51,096 nucleotides of DNA from Nonomuraea turkmeniaca (GTDB lineage: Bacteria; Actinomycetota; Actinomycetes; Streptosporangiales; Streptosporangiaceae): positions 1 through 51,096 of the forward strand of contig NZ_VCKY01000052.1 of assembly GCF_005889735.1 (NCBI RefSeq), read 5' to 3'. Numbering within the stretch: the first letter of the stretch is position 1; every line of letters begins with the position of its first letter. The translations under genes were made by a program, and so were the position numbers. The notes under the pieces are model-generated. The model searched no databases. It was not told where the DNA came from and saw only the letters and a list, made by a program, of their open reading frames with translations. Below, piece after piece: positions 46,749 to 51,096 of this stretch.

Positions 46749-47181
46749 GCCTCGGCCACCTCCCGGATGGCGGCACGATGGCGTTGTAGGCGCCGCACCT
46801 GCACAGGTTGCCCGCCATCCGCTCCCTGATCTCGTCGTCGGTGAGCGCCGCGGTCCCGGTCAGGTCCTCGGTCACCGCGCTCGGCCGGCCGTCGCGGTGT
46901 TCGGCCAGCATCGCGACGATTGAGCAGATCTGCCCAGAGGTGCAGTAGCCGCACTGGAATCCATCGTGCGCGAGGAACGCCTCCTGCACCTGGGCGCCCA
47001 GCTCGTGACCCGCCATGGCCTCGATGGTGACGATCTACACGCCGTCGCACTGCACGGCGGGCGTCAGGCGCGCGTTGATCCGCTCGCCGTCGGCGAGAAC
47101 CGTGCAGGCTCCGCAGGCACCCTGATCCTCCAGGGACAGCTCATGCTGCTGCCCGTTCACGTTCATGTGGACCGGGATCAT
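46745..47181 (-). pseudogene. Decayed PaoA-like 2Fe-2S subunit
   Basis: Starts at ATG 47181 (VHMNVNGQQHELSLE). The first cluster is damaged: the segment with the first two Cys of CxxxxCGxCxxC is deleted, leaving GACGACTVLADGERINARL. An in-frame TAG follows (CDGV-stop-IVTIEAMAGHELG). The second cluster domain is intact (DGFQCGYCTSGQICSIVAML, RMAGNLCRCGAYNAIV). One base is then missing before the expected AAIREVAEA ending, which overlaps the next gene's ATG. Three independent lesions make a sequencing artefact unlikely. Confidence 0.88.
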
Positions 47182-47198
47182 CAAGGCCTCCGAATATC

Positions 47199-47216
47199 TC
47201 GTACATCGGTGTACGA
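47199..47216. promoter_or_regulatory. Perfect palindrome before the molybdo-enzyme remnant
   Basis: TCGTACA-TCGG-TGTACGA, 7-bp arms, lies 18 bp upstream of the PaoA-like ATG and 23 bp from the FhuF-like stop. It is the size and position of a TetR-family operator for the lost dehydrogenase operon; no regulator gene is beside it now. Confidence 0.5.
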
Positions 47217-47238
47217 CTTATCGGTATCACCCTACCCG

Positions 47239-48003
47239 TCAATGCGGGACTACACCGTTGGCGAGCACTCGCCGGTAGTTCGCCACGCGGTCTTCGACGG
47301 TGTCCAGGCAGCAACTGGAGCACTTCACCTTCTCTGCCGAGGTGTAGTAGAGGCAGCAGGTGTTGCGCAGGTAGAAGAGTCCTTCCCGCTCGCCTTCCCT
47401 GAGCCGGATCACCTCGCCGAGGCGGTCGAGCCCGCCGGTGGCGGCGGCGAGAAAGGTCTGGTAGGCGCTCTCCAGCTGGTCGACGTCGCCACCGCGCCGG
47501 CTGGCGATGCAGAAGGCGGCCGCGCAGCCATGGGCCACGCCGCCGTAGAGCTGACGCAACCCTGCTCGGGTACGGAGGTGCATGGCCCGGGCGAGGGGCA
47601 GCAGGTGATCGTCCAGCACCCAGGCGACCAGGGTCTCCACGGGCGCGTCGGTGACGGTGGGTTCGCGGAGGGCGACGGCCTCGAAGCCGTGATGCGGGGA
47701 GAGCCGGATGGCGACGTTGTGCGGCCGCATGTCGATCACCACGCCGTCGACCGCCCAGGCCAGCACGGCGGCCGCGGTCACGGTGCCCGCGTACACCGCC
47801 ATCACGGTCAGTGCGGTCGCGTGATCGGAGACCTGGCCGCTGGCCCGTCGCTCGGCCTCCAGCACCTGTTTCAGCTCCGCGGACCACGGATCGAGCAGCC
47901 GGTCACAGGCGAGCCAGTCCTCTCCCGGCGCCAGCCCGCGCTGGAGCTGGAAGCGGTCGCCGAAGGATTCCAGGCGTGCGAAGACGTCTGTCACTCTGTC
48001 CAT
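47239..48003 (-). CDS. FhuF-like ferric-siderophore reductase
   Basis: 254 residues. The C-terminal motif RNTCCLYYTSAEKVKCSSCC matches the CC-x10-CxxC 2Fe-2S site of FhuF-type iron reductases, which release iron from siderophores in the cytoplasm. The N-terminal part is a helical/beta domain without membrane helices. The start may be ATG 48003, or GTG 47994, which has better spacing to AAGGATGG. It lies 5 nt after a peptide/nickel-type ABC transporter gene, so the transporter may import a peptidic siderophore or metallophore. Confidence 0.8.
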   Translation of the reverse strand: MDRVTDVFARLESFGDRFQLQRGLAPGEDWLACDRLLDPWSAELKQVLEAERRASGQVSDHATALTVMAVYAGTVTAAAVLAWAVDGVVIDMRPHNVAIRLSPHHGFEAVALREPTVTDAPVETLVAWVLDDHLLPLARAMHLRTRAGLRQLYGGVAHGCAAAFCIASRRGGDVDQLESAYQTFLAAATGGLDRLGEVIRLREGEREGLFYLRNTCCLYYTSAEKVKCSSCCLDTVEDRVANYRRVLANGVVPH

Positions 48004-48008
48004 CCTTG

Positions 48009-49706
48009 TCAGGTCTGAGCTGCTTCAAGCAGTTGGGCCGTGTACGGGTGGGAAGGCGCGCTGGCAAGGTCGGCGGACAGCCCGTGCTCGACGACGGTGC
48101 CGCTGCGCAGCACCACGATCCGGTCGCACGACTGCACCGCCTCTCCGAGGTCGTGGGTGACGAACAGGACGGCGAGGCCGCGCTCGACGGCCAGCGTGCG
48201 GAGCGTGGTGGCGATGCCGGCGCGGGTGGAGACGTCCAGCATCGAGGTGGCCTCGTCGGCGATCAGGAGGATGGGGTCGGCCGCCAGCGCCCGGGCGATG
48301 GACACGCGCTGCCGCTGCCCGCCCGACAGCTGGCCGGGGAAGCGCTGCAGGAACTCGTCCGTCACCGGCAGCCCGGCCGCGCTCACCGCGTCCCGCATCC
48401 GCGCGGCCCGGTGCTCCCGCGGGGTGCCCGTCGTCACCAGGGGTTCGGCCACCAGACTCGCCACTCGCATCCCGGGGTGGAGCGCGTCGTAGGGGTCCTG
48501 GTGGACGAAGCCGATCCGCTGCTGCAGGCGGCGCAGCGCGCGGCCGCGCCGCGTGGTGAGCTCCTCGCCCGCGATCTCGACCCGGCCGCTCGACGGGCGC
48601 AGCAGGCCCAGGATGATCCTGGCCAAAGTGCTCTTGCCGGAGCCGCTCTCGCCCACGAGCGCCACGATCTCTCCGGCGTGGATGTCGAGATCGACGCCAC
48701 GCAGCGCCTCTACGGTCCTGGACCGCGTCCGGTAGCGGTGATGGACACCGGCCACGCGGACCACCGGAGCTCCCAGCGGGTGGTCGCCTTGTGGAACTAC
48801 CGGGAATGTGGGCTTGTCGTGATGATGGCAGGCCACCTGTGCGGTGCCGTGCGAGCGCAGTTGCGGTGCTTCCTCGGCGCACAGGCTGGTGGCCAGCGGG
48901 CAGCGCGGGGCGAACCGGCACCCTTCCGGCAGCAGGTCGAGCGCGGGCGCGGAGCCGGGAATGCTCCCCCACGGCACCTTCCGGTCCGCGACCGGCGTGG
49001 CGGTGAGCAGGCCCGCGGTGTACGGGTGAGCGTGCTCGGCGGCCAGCGTGCCGGCTGGGCGCACCTCGGCGAGGCGGCCCGCGTACATGACCGCGACCCG
49101 GTCCGCGTACGGCATCAGCCCGGCGAGGTCGTGCGAGACGATCAGCATGGTGGTGCCGAGACCTGCGAGCAGGGCGAGGACCTGCCGCTGCGTGATCGCG
49201 TCCAGCCCGGTGGTGGGCTCGTCGGCGATCAGCAGCCGTGGCTCGCCCGCCAGCGCCAGGGCGATCGCCACCCGTTGCCGCTGGCCTCCGGACAGCTCGT
49301 GCGCGTAACACCGCAGCATGGCCGGTGGGAGCCCGACGCGTTCCAGCAGTTCGGCCGGTTCCGCGTGGCCGCCGTGCAGGGTGAGCATCTCGGTGAGCTG
49401 GGCGCCGATCCGGTGCACCGGGCTGAGGCCGGTCATCGCGCCCTGCGGCACGATGGCGACCCGGCGGCCGCGGATGTCCTTCCAGTCGGTACGCCCGGCC
49501 AGCTCGTCCTCACCGAGACACGCGGAGCCGGTGACGGAAGCGGTGCGGGGGAGCAGCCCGAGCAGGGCGCGGGCGAGCGAGGTCTTGCCGCAGCCGCTCT
49601 CGCCCACGAGCGCGACGACCTCGCCTTCCGCGACGTCCAGGCTGATTGCGTCCACCGCCGTCAGGCCGCCGTAGGAGATGGTGAGGTCGCGCAGTGACAG
49701 CGTCAT
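48009..49706 (-). CDS. Fused DppD-DppF-type double ABC ATPase
   Basis: 565 residues with two complete ATPase domains. The first half has GESGCGKTS, LSGGQRQR and LLIADEPTTGLD, and an oligopeptide-type C-terminal cysteine motif (CRFAPRCPLATSLCAEEAP). The second has GESGSGKST, LSGGQRQR and LLIADEATSMLDV, ending in the Opp-type SHPYTAQLLEA. Fusion of the D and F subunits is common in actinobacteria. It powers the permeases encoded upstream (ATGA overlap). The substrate class is peptides, nickel or peptide-like metallophores. Confidence 0.92.
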   Translation of the reverse strand: MTLSLRDLTISYGGLTAVDAISLDVAEGEVVALVGESGCGKTSLARALLGLLPRTASVTGSACLGEDELAGRTDWKDIRGRRVAIVPQGAMTGLSPVHRIGAQLTEMLTLHGGHAEPAELLERVGLPPAMLRCYAHELSGGQRQRVAIALALAGEPRLLIADEPTTGLDAITQRQVLALLAGLGTTMLIVSHDLAGLMPYADRVAVMYAGRLAEVRPAGTLAAEHAHPYTAGLLTATPVADRKVPWGSIPGSAPALDLLPEGCRFAPRCPLATSLCAEEAPQLRSHGTAQVACHHHDKPTFPVVPQGDHPLGAPVVRVAGVHHRYRTRSRTVEALRGVDLDIHAGEIVALVGESGSGKSTLARIILGLLRPSSGRVEIAGEELTTRRGRALRRLQQRIGFVHQDPYDALHPGMRVASLVAEPLVTTGTPREHRAARMRDAVSAAGLPVTDEFLQRFPGQLSGGQRQRVSIARALAADPILLIADEATSMLDVSTRAGIATTLRTLAVERGLAVLFVTHDLGEAVQSCDRIVVLRSGTVVEHGLSADLASAPSHPYTAQLLEAAQT

Positions 49707-50554
49707 CGGGTGGCCTCCCTGAGCGCGGGGTTGAGGCGTTCCTCGACGGCGGTGCCGATGAGGGCCAGGGCCAGCACGGTGAGCGTGATCGCGGCGCCCG
49801 GCGGCAGCGCCCACCAGAGCCAGGCCTCCGACAGGAACACGCCGTTGGTCTGCACCCAGAACAGCGTGGTGCCCCAGCTCGGTGCGGTCGGGTCCCCAAG
49901 TCCGAGGAACGACAGGGTCGCGTCGTAGATGACGGCACGCATCGCCGTACGGACGAAGACCGGGATGAGCAGCGGCCCGATCAGGTAGGAGCCGTGCCGC
50001 AGGAGCAGCCACCAGCGCGGCGCCCCCATCGCGCGGGCCACCTCCAGGTGGCCGCGCGACCACGCGGTCAGCACGGCGGCCCGCAGCACCCGAGCCGGGA
50101 CCGGCCACAGGATCAAGGCCAGGATCGTCACCCGCGTGCCGAAGGACTGGCCGAGGAACGCCGCCGCGAGGATGTAGAGGATCAGCTCGGGCAGCACCAG
50201 CATGACGTCGGTGCCGCGCATCAGCGTGGCCGACAGCCAGCGCGGCCCGATTCCGGCCGCCCCGCCCACCAGCGCGGCGAGCACGGTGGTGGCCGCCGCC
50301 ACGATGAAGGCCAGGCTCAGCGAGGCGCCGGCGCCGACGATGAGCTGGTCGAGCAGGTTCCTGCCGAGATCGTCGGCCCCGAGCGGCAGCCCCGCTCCCG
50401 GAGGGGCGTAGGGCTGCGCCACCCGGGCGCGACCCGCGTCGTCGGGCAGCAGCGTGCCATACAGCGCGACGCCGACGATCGCGGCCAGGATCCCGGCGCC
50501 GATCAGCCCTTGCGTGCCGAGGAGGTTGCGGCGGGGCGCGCGCAGGAACATCAT
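49703..50554 (-). CDS. DppC-type ABC transporter permease
   Basis: 283 residues, about five or six helices. N-terminal GADDLGRNLLDQLIVGAGAS and the conserved loop RGHLEVARAMGAPRWWLLLR with DATLSFLGLGDPTAPSWG are DppC/NikC hallmarks. The start overlaps the DppB-type gene stop and its stop overlaps the ATPase start (ATGA each), so all are translated together. Confidence 0.92.
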   Translation of the reverse strand: MMFLRAPRRNLLGTQGLIGAGILAAIVGVALYGTLLPDDAGRARVAQPYAPPGAGLPLGADDLGRNLLDQLIVGAGASLSLAFIVAAATTVLAALVGGAAGIGPRWLSATLMRGTDVMLVLPELILYILAAAFLGQSFGTRVTILALILWPVPARVLRAAVLTAWSRGHLEVARAMGAPRWWLLLRHGSYLIGPLLIPVFVRTAMRAVIYDATLSFLGLGDPTAPSWGTTLFWVQTNGVFLSEAWLWWALPPGAAITLTVLALALIGTAVEERLNPALREATR

Positions 50555-51096
50555 CGGCCGCCTCCGGTTCTGACACGGGGATCGAGCAACGGGTACGTGG
50601 CGTCCGCCACCGCGTTCATCAGCACGACCATCAGCGTCAGCACCAGGAACGCGCCCTGCATCAGCGGATAGTCGCGGGCCGCGATCGCGTCGAAGGTCAG
50701 GCGGCCGAGCCCGGGATAGGCGAAAACGGTCTCCACCACGATCGAGCCCGCAGCCAGGAAGCCGATCTCCATCATGAGGATCGTGTGCACGGGCAGCAGT
50801 GCGGGCCGCAGCGCATGCCGCCTGACGAGCCGCCCATACGGGACGCCGCGGGCGTGCGCGTGCTGAATCGGCTCACTGGTCAGCACCGTCAGCAACGACG
50901 ACCTCGTATAGAGGAACAGATAGCCCATCCCGGTCAGCGTCAGGGTGCTCACCGGCAGGATCAGATGCAGCAGCACGCCGGAGACCGTCACGCCCTCGAC
51001 GCCCGACACACCGAACGTCGGCAGTACCTGCAGCTGCACCCCGAACAGGACGATGAGCAACATACCCAGCCAGAACTGGGGGAACGAGTCCAGCAC
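50551..51096 (-). CDS. DppB-type ABC transporter permease (partial)
   Basis: The last 181 residues of a DppB/NikB-like permease; the N-terminal 130 or so lie beyond the window. FWLGMLLIVLFGVQLQVLPT, the loop of the EAA type (HAHARGVPYGRLVRRHALRP) and VVETVFAYPGLGRLTFDAI are typical. It is first of the visible transporter genes. A binding-protein gene is expected further upstream, off the edge. Confidence 0.9.
   Translation of the reverse strand: MLDSFPQFWLGMLLIVLFGVQLQVLPTFGVSGVEGVTVSGVLLHLILPVSTLTLTGMGYLFLYTRSSLLTVLTSEPIQHAHARGVPYGRLVRRHALRPALLPVHTILMMEIGFLAAGSIVVETVFAYPGLGRLTFDAIAARDYPLMQGAFLVLTLMVVLMNAVADATYPLLDPRVRTGGGR

Overview
The DNA is very GC-rich, with G or C in nearly every third codon position, frequent GTG and TTG starts, tight ATGA/GTGA stop-start overlaps and lipobox lipoproteins. 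Many regulators are of GntR, TetR, BlaI and ECF41 type. This points to a filamentous or related actinomycete, perhaps Streptosporangiaceae-like (inference). I see no rRNA, tRNA, CRISPR array or intact transposase.

Layout. 1-2.4 kb: the tail of an unknown gene and a GH36 alpha-galactosidase. 2.4-6.8 kb: a leftward four-gene operon (solute-binding protein, TelA, solute-binding/VWA lipoprotein, XpaC-like membrane protein). 7.3-11.4 kb: an ACT-domain membrane protein, then an M24 peptidase and a proline iminopeptidase preceded by the stump of a deleted peptide ABC transporter. 11.5-14.7 kb: a HutC-type GntR regulator divergent from an inositol-monophosphatase-like gene, a 17-bp tandem repeat, a HAD phosphatase and an unknown gene. 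14.7-19.1 kb: an FCD-type GntR regulator divergent from a CoA-transferase / CitE-type lyase / TRAP-permease / 75-aa membrane protein operon, probably for C4-C5 hydroxy-dicarboxylates. 19.1-22.1 kb: a TetR regulator, two small secreted or anchored unknowns and an alpha/beta hydrolase with an altered catalytic triad. 22.3-26.2 kb: a divergent SsuABC-like transporter with a luciferase-like monooxygenase. 26.6-31.9 kb: a secreted hydrolase, gene debris, an ECF41 sigma factor with an FAD oxidoreductase, and MarC. 31.8-33.2 kb: two membrane proteins divergent from a TetR regulator across a perfect 17-bp palindrome.

33.4-46.0 kb is the most interesting part. A BlaI repressor and M56 protease sit beside copper-type genes (F510_1955-like lipoprotein, CopZ, DUF6153-like, DUF305, three CsoR-type boxes). 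Next comes an eight-gene overlapping operon for a complex I-like membrane machine: NuoA, a NuoB/NuoD-like His-rich fusion, then NuoH, J, K, L, M and N. It has no NuoC, E, F, G or I. The B-like part has lost the cysteines of cluster N2, and the NuoH quinone-site loop is poorly conserved. A 16-bp dyad (CTACG-N7-NTAG) lies 20-42 bp upstream of blaI, the F510 gene, the DUF6153 gene and nuoA, so one BlaI regulon may tie copper handling to this machine.

46.0-51.1 kb: a decayed molybdenum aldehyde/xanthine dehydrogenase locus, an FhuF-like iron reductase, and a peptide/nickel-type ABC transporter that runs off the window end. Several genes are internally deleted or frameshifted (ABC ATPase, GNAT, ferredoxin reductase, copper gene, PaoA/B/C-like genes), so the region appears to be losing genes through short deletions.
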